Source: Mediterranea massiliensis
GTDB lineage: Bacteria; Bacteroidota; Bacteroidia; Bacteroidales; Bacteroidaceae
NCBI RefSeq assembly: GCF_900128475.1
Contig: NZ_LT635838.1
Span: 374,536 to 438,535 of the forward strand
Length of the DNA stretch: 64,000 nt
Direction of reading: 5' to 3'
Shown: piece after piece, positions 33,893 to 42,306 of the stretch
Layout: each line of letters begins with the position of its first letter
Position numbering within the stretch: the first letter of the stretch is position 1
Translations under genes and position numbers: made by a program
Notes under the pieces: model-generated
Databases searched by the model: none
What the model was told of the DNA's origin: nothing
What the model saw: the letters and a program-made list of their open reading frames with translations, nothing else

Positions 33893-34051
33893 TTACTGGA
33901 GCAGACGTTCTATACCACTTTCTTCCCAGAAGGCCTTGGTGGACCTGACCATCGAACTGCCCATATATAATAGGAACAGGACGGCCACAACAGCCATAAT
34001 GACGCCAATCAGCAGATTGTGCTTGTTTTCGTTCAACTGGATGGAAACCAT
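33893..34051 (-). CDS. 52-residue single-helix membrane protein
   Basis: The start at 34051 follows a strong AGAAGGAGG site, so it was preferred to an upstream in-frame ATG. The protein has a polar N-terminus (MVSIQLNENKHN), a transmembrane helix at about 13-33 and a charged tail ending WEESGIERLLQ. The family is not recognised. A TACCTTTG -7 element precedes it. It lies between groES and hisS and is transcribed in the same direction. Confidence 0.65.
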   Translation of the reverse strand: MVSIQLNENKHNLLIGVIMAVVAVLFLLYMGSSMVRSTKAFWEESGIERLLQ

Positions 34052-34084
34052 ACTTACCTCCTTCTCTCTTTGGTTATACCGGTG

Positions 34085-34092
34085 CAAAGGTA
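34085..34092 (-). promoter_or_regulatory. -7 element for the 52-residue protein
   Basis: The minus strand reads TACCTTTG, 33 bases before the start codon. Confidence 0.5.
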
Positions 34093-34139
34093 GTGCCACG
34101 ATGTTACATTCCCCTTACACGTGCATGACAAATATACGA

Positions 34140-34166
34140 AAAAAGGAGCGTATTCCGCTCCTTTTT
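34140..34166 (-). terminator. Terminator of hisS
   Basis: AAAAGGAGCG and CGCTCCTTTT are perfect arms around TATTC. Run of A or T on both sides makes it able to act in both directions. Confidence 0.75.
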
Positions 34167-34190
34167 AATAGTATTTTTGTTTTTTTCCGC

Positions 34191-35555
34191 TCACCGACGT
34201 ACAGCGGCCACCAGTTCGGCGGGTGTCAGCAGGCATTGTTCGCCGCTTTCCATGTTTTTCAGCGTCACCTTGCCTTCGTTCATTTCGTTTTCGCCCACCA
34301 GCACCACGAAGGGGACGCCCTTGGCGTTGGCATAACTCATCTGTTTCTTCATCTTGCTGGCGTCGGGGAAAATCTCGGCGCGGATGCCTGCCGCACGTAC
34401 CTGCGCCAGTACCTGCATGGAGAAAGCCGCTTCCTTTTCGCCAAAGTTGATGAAGAGGAGCTGCGTGCCGTTGACAGCTTCCTTCGGATAGAGGTCGAGC
34501 TGGTTGAGCACGTCGAAGATGCGGTCGGCACCGAACGAGATGCCCACGCCGCTCACGCCTGCCAGGCCGAAGACGCCTGTCAAGTTGTCATAGCGTCCGC
34601 CGCCGGTGATGCTGCCTATCTGCACGTCGAGCGCCTTCACCTCGAAGATGGCACCCGTGTAGTAGTTCAGTCCGCGGGCCAGCGTCAGGTCCAGTTCCAG
34701 CTCGTTCTTCAGTCCCAGCGCCTTCAGGGTGGTCAGGATGAACTCCGTCTCGGCCACGCCCTTGAGGCCCGTTTCGCTGGCGGCCAGCACCTCTTTCAGG
34801 GTGGCCAGCTTCGCCTCGTTCGAGCCGCTGAGCAGGATGATGGGTTGCAGCTTGGCGATGGCCTCGTCGCCGATGCCCTTCTCGCGCAGCTCGGCGTTCA
34901 CGTTGTCCAGGCCTATCTTGTCCAGCTTGTCGATGGCCACGGTGATGTCCACTATCTTGTCGGCCTCACCGATGATTTCGGCGATGCCGGTCAATATCTT
35001 GCGGTTGTTGATCTTGATGCACACGCGGATGCCGAAGCGGCTGAAGACTGTGTCCACAATCTGCATCAGCTCCACCTCGTTGAGCAGGGAGTCGCTGCCC
35101 ACCACGTCGGCGTCGCACTGGTAGAACTCACGGTAGCGTCCCTTCTGCGGACGGTCGGCACGCCACACGGGCTGTATCTGGTAGCGCTTGAAGGGGAACG
35201 TCAGCTCGTCGCGATGCATCACCACGTAGCGCGCAAAGGGTACGGTCAAGTCGTAGCGCAAGCCCTTCTCGCAGAACTTGCAAGCCAGACGGGAGGCATT
35301 GCGGCTGAGCAGTTCCTCATCGGTCAGGCCGGAGAAGTAGTCGCCCGAGTTCTGTATCTTGAACAGGAGCTTGTCACCCTCTTCGCCATACTTGCCCATC
35401 AGGGTAGAAAGCATTTCCATGGCGGGCGTCTCTATCTGCTGAAAGCCGTAGAGGTGGTACACGTCGCGGATGGTGTTGAATATATAGTTGCGCTTCGCCA
35501 TTTCTACGGGCGAAAAGTCGCGGGTTCCTTTCGGAATACAAGGTTTTGCTGCCAT
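34191..35555 (-). CDS. hisS: Histidyl-tRNA synthetase
   Basis: A 454-residue class II synthetase that joins histidine to tRNA-His. Motif 1 and nearby residues are in [21 protein letters not shown] and histidine binding is seen in [35 protein letters not shown] and [16 protein letters not shown]. The C-terminal anticodon-binding domain ([18 protein letters not shown]) is complete. It has its own promoter and terminator. Confidence 0.97.
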   Translation of the reverse strand: MAAKPCIPKGTRDFSPVEMAKRNYIFNTIRDVYHLYGFQQIETPAMEMLSTLMGKYGEEGDKLLFKIQNSGDYFSGLTDEELLSRNASRLACKFCEKGLRYDLTVPFARYVVMHRDELTFPFKRYQIQPVWRADRPQKGRYREFYQCDADVVGSDSLLNEVELMQIVDTVFSRFGIRVCIKINNRKILTGIAEIIGEADKIVDITVAIDKLDKIGLDNVNAELREKGIGDEAIAKLQPIILLSGSNEAKLATLKEVLAASETGLKGVAETEFILTTLKALGLKNELELDLTLARGLNYYTGAIFEVKALDVQIGSITGGGRYDNLTGVFGLAGVSGVGISFGADRIFDVLNQLDLYPKEAVNGTQLLFINFGEKEAAFSMQVLAQVRAAGIRAEIFPDASKMKKQMSYANAKGVPFVVLVGENEMNEGKVTLKNMESGEQCLLTPAELVAAVRR

Positions 35556-35587
35556 ATTCGTATCAGTTACATTTCAAAATCGAGCCA

Positions 35588-35595
35588 CAAAGTTA
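35588..35595 (-). promoter_or_regulatory. -7 element for hisS
   Basis: The minus strand reads TAACTTTG. A TTTG at 35620-35623 is 24 bases away, longer than usual for -33. Confidence 0.4.
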
Positions 35596-35765
35596 CGGTA
35601 TTTTATCAGAAGTTTCCAGCAAATCGGGGCAAAAAACAACGTTCCGCAAGCTAAAAATGAACTGCAACAGCCCTCTTTTCCGCCCCGGGTTCGATGACAA
35701 GACAGCCACGCCCTGTAGAAGAAAACAGACAAAACGCAGGAAATCAGCAACAACAATCATCAATT

Positions 35766-35954
35766 CCCTTACATTACAAAACTTACAATTGAAAATTATC
35801 CATTTTGGCTTTTAGCCGGAGAAAAAAGATGTAAATATATTTTATTATATATATTATATATTATATATATAATATATATAATAAGTTCTATACTCACTCT
35901 TTTCCAATTACCCAAATTTACTAATTGTCAATTGTAAGTTTTGTAATGTAAGGG
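35766..35954. repeat. 189-bp element with perfect 26-bp inverted ends and an AT-only core
   Basis: CCCTTACATTACAAAACTTA+CAATTG (35766-35791) is the exact complement of 35929-35954. Between them lies a run of almost pure A and T (35832-35885) with many TATATA steps, itself palindromic. No gene is visible anywhere in 35556-36146. It looks like a miniature inverted-repeat element, or a strong cruciform-forming site. Confidence 0.7.
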
Positions 35955-36146
35955 TGTGCACTGTGTCTTTTCCTGAATTCAGCAGACAATATGACGAGAA
36001 TCCGGTGTCTCCTCCCTCCGGAAAAGAAAACACCGCTTTGTCCGCACGAAAGCACCGTGCAGCCGACTGAAAACCAGCATGTTAGTTTTATTAACACGCA
36101 ATCCTCGTTTTGTTAACAGATTTTTAAACCTTAACGGAGGCTCTTT

Positions 36147-36178
36147 TTTGGCTTTCGGCCGAATGTGGCTTATCTTTG
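36147..36178 (+). promoter_or_regulatory. Strong Bacteroides promoter for the DPP-IV-like peptidase
   Basis: TTTG (36147-36150) and TATCTTTG (36171-36178) are 20 bases apart. The start codon follows at 36200. Confidence 0.75.
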
Positions 36179-36199
36179 CAAAAAAAAACAAAAAGAGAC

Positions 36200-38419
36200 A
36201 TGAAGCAAATCCTCATCACCCTGCTCTGCTGCCTCCTGACGCTGGCAGCCTACGCTCAAGGCGGAAAGCCGCTCACACTGAAAGACGTCGTGACGGGCAC
36301 GTTCCGCGCGGAGAACATCTACGGAGTCATCCCCATCCCCGGCGACGGCGAGCACTACTCGCAGATGAACGCCGAAGGGACGCAGATCATCAAATACTCG
36401 TTCAAGACCGGACAGCAGGTGGAAGTGCTGTTCGACGCCACCACCGCCCGCGAGTGCCCCTTCAAGCACTTCGACAGCTACAGCTTCTCGCCCGACGGCT
36501 CGATGCTGCTCATCGCCACCGAGACGACGCCCATCTACCGCCGCTCGTACACGGCCGTGCACTACCTGTACAGCCTGAAGCGCAACCTTGAGGGCAAAAT
36601 CAACAACGTGGTGGAGAAGCTCTCGGACGGCGGACCGCAACAGGTGCCCGTTTTCTCGCCGGACGGCTCGATGATTGCCTTCGTACGCGACAACAACATC
36701 TTCCTGGTGAAGCGCTACTTCGGCAACAGCGAGAGCCAGGTGACCAAGGACGGCGAACGCAACAAGGTCATCTACGGCACGCCCGACTGGGTGTACGAAG
36801 AGGAGTTCTCCTACAACCGCGCCCTGGAGTTCAGCGCCGACAGCAAGATGCTGGCCTTCGTGCGCTGGGACGAGAGCCAGGTGAAGTCCTATTCCTTCCC
36901 CGTCTTTGCCGGCGACAAGCCCCACATTGCGGCCTACGAGAAGTATCCCGGCACGTATGAATACAAGTACCCCAAGACGGGCGAAGCCAACTCGAAGGTC
37001 AGCGTCCACACGTTCGACATCAAGAGCCGCGTCATCCGCAAGATCGACGTGCCCGTGGACGAGGACGGATACATCCCCCGCATCCGCTTCACCCGCGACC
37101 CCGAGAAGCTGGCCATCATGACCCTGAACCGCCACCAGAACCGCCTCGACCTGTACATGGCCAACCCGCGCAGCACCGTCTGCAAGCTGGTGCTCCGCGA
37201 CGAGAGCGACAAGTACATCAAGGAGAACGTCTTCGACCAGATACGCTTCTACGACGACCACTTCAGCTTCGTCAGCGAGCGCAGCGGCTACAACCACCTG
37301 TACTGGTACAGCCTGTCGGGCAGCCTGGTGAAGCAGGTCACTTCGGGCCCGTTCGAGGTGAAGGAATTCCTGGGCTATGACCCGCAGGAAGGCTCCTTCT
37401 ACTACACCAGCAACGAGGAAAGCCCCCTGCGCACCGCCGTCTACAAGACCGACCGCAAGGGCAAGAAGCTGAAGCTCTCCACGCAGCAGGGCACCAACTC
37501 GGCCCAGTTCAGCACCGACATGAAGTACTACCTCAACCGCTACACCAGCCTCGACACGCCGATGGTCATCACGCTGAACAACAACCGCGGACAGGTGCTC
37601 ACCACCCTGGTGGACAACCAGAAGCTCCGCAACCTGCTGGCCGAATACAACCTGCCGAAGAAGGAATTCTTCAGCTTCACCACCACCGACGGCACCCGGC
37701 TGAACGGCTGGATGATGAAGCCCACCGACTTCTCGCCTTCCAAGAAATATCCCGCCCTGCAATACCAGTACAGCGGCCCCGGCTCGCAGGAAGTGACCGA
37801 CGCCTTCGGCATCAGCTGGGAGACGTTCATGGCCTCGCAAGGCTACGTTGTAGTGTGCGTGGACGGACGCGGCACGGGCGGACGCGGTGCCGACTTCGAG
37901 AAGTGCACCTACCTGAACCTGGGCGTCAAGGAAGCCCGCGACCAGGTGGAGACGGCCCTCTACCTGGGCAGCCTGCCGTACGTGGACAAGAACCGCATCG
38001 GCATCTGGGGCTGGAGCTTCGGCGGCTACATGACTATCATGAGCATGAGCGAGGGTACCCCCGTATTCAAGGCAGGCGTGGCCGTGGCGGCCGTGACCGA
38101 CTGGAACTACTACGACACCGTCTATGGCGAACGCTTCATGCGCACACCGCAGGAGAACGCCGAGGGCTACAAGGCATCGTCGGCCTTCACCCGCGCCGAC
38201 AAGCTGCACGGACGCCTCCTGCTGGTACACGGCCTGGCCGACGACAACGTGCACTACCAAAACTGTGCCGAGTATGCCGAACACCTGGTCCAGCTGGGCA
38301 AGCAGTTCGATATGCAGGTCTACACCAACCGCAACCACAGCATCTTCGGCGGCAACACCCGCATGCACCTGTACACGCGGCTGACGGAATTCTTTAATCA
38401 ATGGTTAATGGGAAAATAA
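36200..38419 (+). CDS. Exported S9 family dipeptidyl peptidase (DPP-IV-like)
   Basis: A 739-residue secreted serine peptidase. Residues 1-19 are a signal peptide (MKQILITLLCCLLTLAAYA). The N-terminal part is a beta-propeller (SPDGSMLLIATE, FSPDGSMIAFVRD, NRALEFSADSKMLAFV). The C-terminal alpha/beta-hydrolase has the catalytic Ser in GIWGWSFGGYMTIM, Asp in HGLADDNVHYQN and His in NRNHSIFGGN. DPP-IV cleaves X-Pro or X-Ala dipeptides from peptide N-termini and probably works in the periplasm. The start at 36200 was chosen since it follows the promoter. It is 15 bases upstream of lipA, so the two may be co-transcribed. Confidence 0.92.
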   Translation: MKQILITLLCCLLTLAAYAQGGKPLTLKDVVTGTFRAENIYGVIPIPGDGEHYSQMNAEGTQIIKYSFKTGQQVEVLFDATTARECPFKHFDSYSFSPDGSMLLIATETTPIYRRSYTAVHYLYSLKRNLEGKINNVVEKLSDGGPQQVPVFSPDGSMIAFVRDNNIFLVKRYFGNSESQVTKDGERNKVIYGTPDWVYEEEFSYNRALEFSADSKMLAFVRWDESQVKSYSFPVFAGDKPHIAAYEKYPGTYEYKYPKTGEANSKVSVHTFDIKSRVIRKIDVPVDEDGYIPRIRFTRDPEKLAIMTLNRHQNRLDLYMANPRSTVCKLVLRDESDKYIKENVFDQIRFYDDHFSFVSERSGYNHLYWYSLSGSLVKQVTSGPFEVKEFLGYDPQEGSFYYTSNEESPLRTAVYKTDRKGKKLKLSTQQGTNSAQFSTDMKYYLNRYTSLDTPMVITLNNNRGQVLTTLVDNQKLRNLLAEYNLPKKEFFSFTTTDGTRLNGWMMKPTDFSPSKKYPALQYQYSGPGSQEVTDAFGISWETFMASQGYVVVCVDGRGTGGRGADFEKCTYLNLGVKEARDQVETALYLGSLPYVDKNRIGIWGWSFGGYMTIMSMSEGTPVFKAGVAVAAVTDWNYYDTVYGERFMRTPQENAEGYKASSAFTRADKLHGRLLLVHGLADDNVHYQNCAEYAEHLVQLGKQFDMQVYTNRNHSIFGGNTRMHLYTRLTEFFNQWLMGK

Positions 38420-38434
38420 TTCTCAATTCTTGAA

Positions 38435-39292
38435 ATGGAACGAGTACGCAAGCCGGAATGGCTCAAGATAAGCATCGGCGCCAACGAACGCTACACCGAG
38501 ACGAAACGCATCGTCGAGTCGCACTGCCTGCACACCATCTGTAGCAGCGGCCGATGCCCCAACATGGGCGAATGCTGGGGACGGGGCACGGCCACCTTCA
38601 TGATAGGCGGCAACATCTGCACCCGTAGTTGCAAGTTCTGCAACACGCCCACGGGACGCCCCCTGCCCCTCGACCCGCAGGAACCCACGCACGTGGCCGA
38701 GTCAGTGAGGCTGATGAAGCTCTCGCATGCCGTGGTCACCTCCGTCGACCGCGACGACCTGCCCGACCTGGGCGCCTCCCACTGGGCACAGACCATCCGT
38801 GAGATACGCCGCCTGAACCCCGACACCACCCTCGAGGTGCTGATACCCGACTTCCAGGGGCGCGGGGAGCTGGTGGAGCAGGTCATCGAAGCGCGGCCCG
38901 ACATCATCAGCCACAATATGGAGACCGTGCGCCGCCTCAGCCCCCTGGTGCGCAGCGCCGCCCGCTACGACACGAGCCTCGACGTCATCCGCCAGATAGC
39001 CGCCAGCGGCATCACGGCCAAGTCGGGCATCATGGTAGGCCTGGGTGAAACGCCCGCCGAAGTGGAGGAAGTGATGGACGACCTGCGGGCTGCCGGCTGC
39101 CAGATCATGACCATCGGCCAGTACCTGCAACCCTCGCACCGCCACTACCCCGTGGCCGAGTACGTCACCCCCGCCCAGTTCAAGCGCTACGAAGAAACGG
39201 GCCTGGCCAAAGGCTTCACGCAGGTAGAGAGCGGACCGCTGGTGCGCTCGTCCTACCACGCGGAGAAATCGCTCCGCTACCTCAAGAAATGA
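38435..39292 (+). CDS. lipA: Lipoyl synthase
   Basis: A 285-residue radical SAM enzyme that inserts two sulfurs into octanoyl groups to make lipoate. The N-terminal auxiliary cluster cysteines are in HCLHTICSSGRCPNMGECWG, the radical SAM triad is CTRSCKFC, and the C-terminal serine ligand is in VRSSYHAEKS. Length and all motifs are normal. It follows the peptidase by 15 bases. A terminator lies 14 bases after the stop. Confidence 0.97.
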   Translation: MERVRKPEWLKISIGANERYTETKRIVESHCLHTICSSGRCPNMGECWGRGTATFMIGGNICTRSCKFCNTPTGRPLPLDPQEPTHVAESVRLMKLSHAVVTSVDRDDLPDLGASHWAQTIREIRRLNPDTTLEVLIPDFQGRGELVEQVIEARPDIISHNMETVRRLSPLVRSAARYDTSLDVIRQIAASGITAKSGIMVGLGETPAEVEEVMDDLRAAGCQIMTIGQYLQPSHRHYPVAEYVTPAQFKRYEETGLAKGFTQVESGPLVRSSYHAEKSLRYLKK

Positions 39293-39306
39293 CCGGAAAC
39301 AAGCAG

Positions 39307-39339
39307 AAAGAGGCGGGTGAACAACTCCGCCTCTTTTTT
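39307..39339 (+). terminator. Terminator of lipA
   Basis: AAAGAGGCGG pairs with CCGCCTCTTT around GTGAACAACT, with a T run to 39339. Confidence 0.8.
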
Positions 39340-39367
39340 GTTTAAAAAGGAAAGAAGAGAGACAACC

Positions 39368-40492
39368 ATGAGCCGACAAAGTATCCTATCGTTCAAGTAC
39401 AACATGGCGTGGGGCTTCATACCCGTTCTGCTTTCCATGCTTCTGTCCGAAGTGGCCCCGCTGGGCACGGCCATCTATACGGGCGCCCTGCTGGGCGTGG
39501 CCCTTTCGGTCTACACCTTCCTGCAGAAAGGGGAACACCTGCCCCAGATATTGCTCTATGGCAACACCGCCATGCTGGTGCTGCTCAGCGCCACCCACCT
39601 GCTGTACGCCGAAAGCTGCCTGCCGCAATGGTATCCCTTCACCCTCGAAGCCGGCACCCTCCTGCTGATACTGGCCTTCTACCTGAACCGCCGCGCCCTC
39701 GTGGCCCACTACACCTCAGCGGCCCGCGGGAGCAACCGTTCGCCCGCCGCAAGCATCGAGGCTACCGTCGTGTCGGCCCGCATCGTGCTCCTGTTCGGAG
39801 CCCTCCACCTGCTGGTTCTTCTCGTCACGCGGACACCTTTTCGTGGAGAGTCGGACTTCCTCCTCCACCACGTGGCGCCGCCGATGGTATTCGTGCTCAG
39901 CATCCTGTTCAACCAGTTGGGCATCAGCTACTTCAACCGCCTGATGAAGCAGACGGTCTTTGTACCCATCGTCAACGACCGGGGCGACGTGACGGGCAAA
40001 GCCCTGGCCACCGACGCCCTGTCCAGACGCCAGCCCTACATGGTGCCCTTCGTACGCGTGGCCGTCACGCTGAACGGCATGCTCTACCTCTGCCCGCGCT
40101 CCCAGGACACCGCTTTCGAAAAGGGCAAGACCGACCTGCCCGTCGAGGGATGCCTCCACTACGGCGAAACACTGAAGCAGGGCATCTGCCGGCTGGTCAG
40201 GCAGATACTCCCCGAAGTACCTCTACAGGAACTCAAGTTCAACTTCAAATATACCTTGGAAAACGAAGTGACCCACCGCCTGGTGTATGTCTTCACCCTG
40301 ACCCTCGACCACGAAAGCCAGCTGGGACGGCAGGCCGCACAGAGCGGCAAACTATGGACCATCCAGCAGATTGAACAAAACTTGGGGCAGAACTTCTTCG
40401 CCCGATGCTTCGAGGACGAATACAACCGCGTATTCTCGTTCATCGACGAATGCGGCGGCAAGCGGACGCCCGCCCCCGAAAATCACGGATAG
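39368..40492 (+). CDS. Multi-spanning membrane protein with a degenerate Nudix-like C-terminus
   Basis: A 374-residue protein. It starts MSRQSILSFKYNMAWGFIPV at 39368; the upstream in-frame ATG lies in the terminator. The N-terminal 185 residues contain about six hydrophobic helices (for example FIPVLLSMLLSEVAPL, HLLVLLVTRTPF). The C-terminal half is soluble: TVFVPIVNDRGDVTGKALAT, then YGETLKQGICRLVRQIL, which recalls a Nudix box but lacks the R-E-x-x-E-E acidic core. So hydrolase activity is doubtful. No family is recognised; the fusion of a membrane part with a Nudix-like domain is the main clue. It overlaps the convergent methyltransferase gene by ten bases. Confidence 0.6.
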   Translation: MSRQSILSFKYNMAWGFIPVLLSMLLSEVAPLGTAIYTGALLGVALSVYTFLQKGEHLPQILLYGNTAMLVLLSATHLLYAESCLPQWYPFTLEAGTLLLILAFYLNRRALVAHYTSAARGSNRSPAASIEATVVSARIVLLFGALHLLVLLVTRTPFRGESDFLLHHVAPPMVFVLSILFNQLGISYFNRLMKQTVFVPIVNDRGDVTGKALATDALSRRQPYMVPFVRVAVTLNGMLYLCPRSQDTAFEKGKTDLPVEGCLHYGETLKQGICRLVRQILPEVPLQELKFNFKYTLENEVTHRLVYVFTLTLDHESQLGRQAAQSGKLWTIQQIEQNLGQNFFARCFEDEYNRVFSFIDECGGKRTPAPENHG

Positions 40493-41187
40493 AGCAGGAA
40501 GATGCAGGGAATCTTGGTCAGGTCGGGCGTATGTCCCTTCCAGTCCTTAACGGTGCGTGTGCGGATAAACTCGCCCTCGCACGTGATGTTGGCCGCGATG
40601 CACAGGCGCGTCTGCGGGCGGCAGTTCTGAAGGATATCCTCCAGCATCTTGTTGTTGCGATAAGGCGTCTCGATGAAGAGCTGCGTCTGGTGCTCGGCAT
40701 AGGCGCGTTGCTCGAGCTGTTTCAGTTTCTTGGCCCGCTCGGCCGGTTCGATGGGCAGGTAGCCGTTGAAGGCAAAGCTCTGTCCGTTGAAGCCCGAACC
40801 CATCACGGAAAGAATGATGGACGAAGGGCCCACCAGCGGCACCACCTTCAAGCCCTTACGCTGGGCGATGGCCACTACATCGGCACCCGGATCGGCCACG
40901 GCCGGACAACCTGCTTCCGAAATGACTCCCATGGACAAACCTCCCTCGAGCGGCTTCAGGTAGCCGGAGATGTCTTCGGGCGACGTATGCTTGTTGAGCG
41001 GATAGAAAGTCAGGGCGTCAATGTCCATCTCCCTATCCACTTTCTTCAGGAAGCGACGGGCCGAACGGACGTCCTCCACAATGAAATGGCGGATGCCCGC
41101 TATGATTTCCTTATTATATATAGGTAGGACTTTTTCCCACGGAGTGTCGCCCAGGGTGACGGGCAGGAGATAGAGTGCGGTTTCCAT
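40483..41187 (-). CDS. SAM-dependent methyltransferase of the RsmI/tetrapyrrole-methylase type
   Basis: A 234-residue protein. It starts METALYLLPVTLGDTPWEKV at 41187; the longer frame would translate the palindromic repeat. Motifs of the class are present: MGVISEAGCPAVADPGADVV and VPLVGPSSIILSVMGSGFNG, both typical of RsmI (16S rRNA 2'-O-methyltransferase at C1402). Compared with RsmI it is short and its N-terminus differs, so it may be the second, less studied Bacteroidetes paralogue. It overlaps the membrane-protein gene by ten bases tail to tail. Confidence 0.8.
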   Translation of the reverse strand: METALYLLPVTLGDTPWEKVLPIYNKEIIAGIRHFIVEDVRSARRFLKKVDREMDIDALTFYPLNKHTSPEDISGYLKPLEGGLSMGVISEAGCPAVADPGADVVAIAQRKGLKVVPLVGPSSIILSVMGSGFNGQSFAFNGYLPIEPAERAKKLKQLEQRAYAEHQTQLFIETPYRNNKMLEDILQNCRPQTRLCIAANITCEGEFIRTRTVKDWKGHTPDLTKIPCIFLLYP

Positions 41188-41193
41188 TAAGTG

Positions 41194-41275
41194 AATTGAG
41201 AATGGAGAGTTGAAAATTGAAAATGAAAAAATCATTCTCCATTTCATTCTCCATTCTCAATTTTCAATTCTCAAT
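41194..41275. repeat. Palindromic intergenic repeat between the methyltransferase gene and fabI
   Basis: AATTGAGAATGGAGA (41194-41208) and TCTCCATTCTCAATT (41248-41262) are perfect 15-base arms. Inside, CATTCTCCATT and TGAAAATTGAAAATG repeat, and the end TTTTCAATTCTCAATT repeats once more. The region is A+T-rich and forms a long hairpin. Confidence 0.6.
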
Positions 41276-41284
41276 TAAAAAAGT

Positions 41285-42142
41285 TTATCCGTAGATGATG
41301 TTGCCGTTGGCATCCTTGTACTCGTCGAGACCCTTCTCATACGTAGCCATGGCACGGAGGCTCATACCCACGCTGGAGAAACCGCCGTCGTGGTAGAGGT
41401 TCTGCATGGTGACCTTGCGGGTGAGGTCGGAGAACATCACGATGCAATAGTCGGCACACTCGTCGGCCGAAGCGTTGCCCAGCGGCGACATGCGGTTGGC
41501 AAAGTCGAACAGCTTGTCCATGCCCTTCACGCCCGAACCGGCGGTGGTCATCGTGGGCGACTGGGAGATGGTGTTGACACGCACGTGGTGCTCACGTCCG
41601 TAGATGTAGCCGAAGCTGCGCGCGATGGACTCGAGCAGGGCCTTGGCATCAGCCATGTCGTTGTAGCCGTAGAAAGTACGCTGGGCGGCAACGTAACTCA
41701 GGGCCAGGATGGAGCCGTAATCGGCAATGGCGCCCAGCTTCTTGGCCGTCTGTATCATCTTGTGGAAAGACACGGCCGAGATGTCCAGTGTCTTGTTCAG
41801 CATATCGTAATCCAAGTCATCGTACGTACGTTTCTTGCGCACGTTGGGAGACATTCCGATGGAGTGAAGCACAAAGTCAATCTGTCCGCCCAGCACTTCC
41901 ATGGAGCGTTTGAACACGTTCTCCAGGTCTTCCACGCTGGTGGCGTCGGCGGGAATCACCTCGCAATGCAGCTTCTCGGCCAGGGCAGAAACTTCGCCCA
42001 TGCGGACAGCTACGGGGGTGTTGGACAATGTAATGGTTGCACCCTCTTCAACAGCTTTTTCTGCAACCTTCCAGGCAATGGACTGCTCGTTCAGAGCACC
42101 GAAAATGATGCCTCTTTTTCCTTTCAATAAATTGTAACTCAT
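41285..42142 (-). CDS. fabI: Enoyl-[acyl-carrier-protein] reductase (FabI)
   Basis: A 285-residue short-chain dehydrogenase-type enzyme. It opens MSYNLLKGKRGIIFGALNEQ, with the SIAWKVAEKA step that is typical of FabI. The catalytic Tyr-x6-Lys is in TFYGYNDMADAKALLES. It completes each cycle of fatty acid chain extension by reducing the enoyl-ACP double bond. Length and motifs are normal. A TATCTTTG -7 element lies 26 bases upstream. Confidence 0.96.
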   Translation of the reverse strand: MSYNLLKGKRGIIFGALNEQSIAWKVAEKAVEEGATITLSNTPVAVRMGEVSALAEKLHCEVIPADATSVEDLENVFKRSMEVLGGQIDFVLHSIGMSPNVRKKRTYDDLDYDMLNKTLDISAVSFHKMIQTAKKLGAIADYGSILALSYVAAQRTFYGYNDMADAKALLESIARSFGYIYGREHHVRVNTISQSPTMTTAGSGVKGMDKLFDFANRMSPLGNASADECADYCIVMFSDLTRKVTMQNLYHDGGFSSVGMSLRAMATYEKGLDEYKDANGNIIYG

Positions 42143-42167
42143 ACCTATTTAATAAAATTCACGCCGC

Positions 42168-42175
42168 AAAGATAG
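42168..42175 (-). promoter_or_regulatory. -7 element for fabI
   Basis: The minus strand reads TATCTTTG. Confidence 0.5.
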
Positions 42176-42281
42176 GAAGTTTCCCCGTAAGTTTCTTGAA
42201 AAACGGGGAAAGAAAGTGTCCGATTGACAAAAAATCCACCAAAATCAACAAATTGTACACAACAAAATAGGGTCATAACGA

Positions 42282-42289
42282 TACTTTTG
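42282..42289 (+). promoter_or_regulatory. -7 element for the pectin locus (GH28 gene)
   Basis: TACTTTTG matches TAnnTTTG, 18 bases before the start codon. No strong -33 is visible, as is common for regulated carbohydrate loci. Confidence 0.45.
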
Positions 42290-42306
42290 CCCTGGTAAAA
42301 TTTTAA

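Noticed and set aside
33744..35654. Plus-strand open frame opposite hisS
   Set aside because: It is an antisense shadow; hisS is complete on the other strand with promoter and terminator.
36170..38401. Long minus-strand open frame opposite the DPP-IV-like peptidase
   Set aside because: Composition (Val, Ala, His, Gly rich) is typical of an antisense shadow in GC-rich DNA, and the plus-strand gene has all catalytic motifs.
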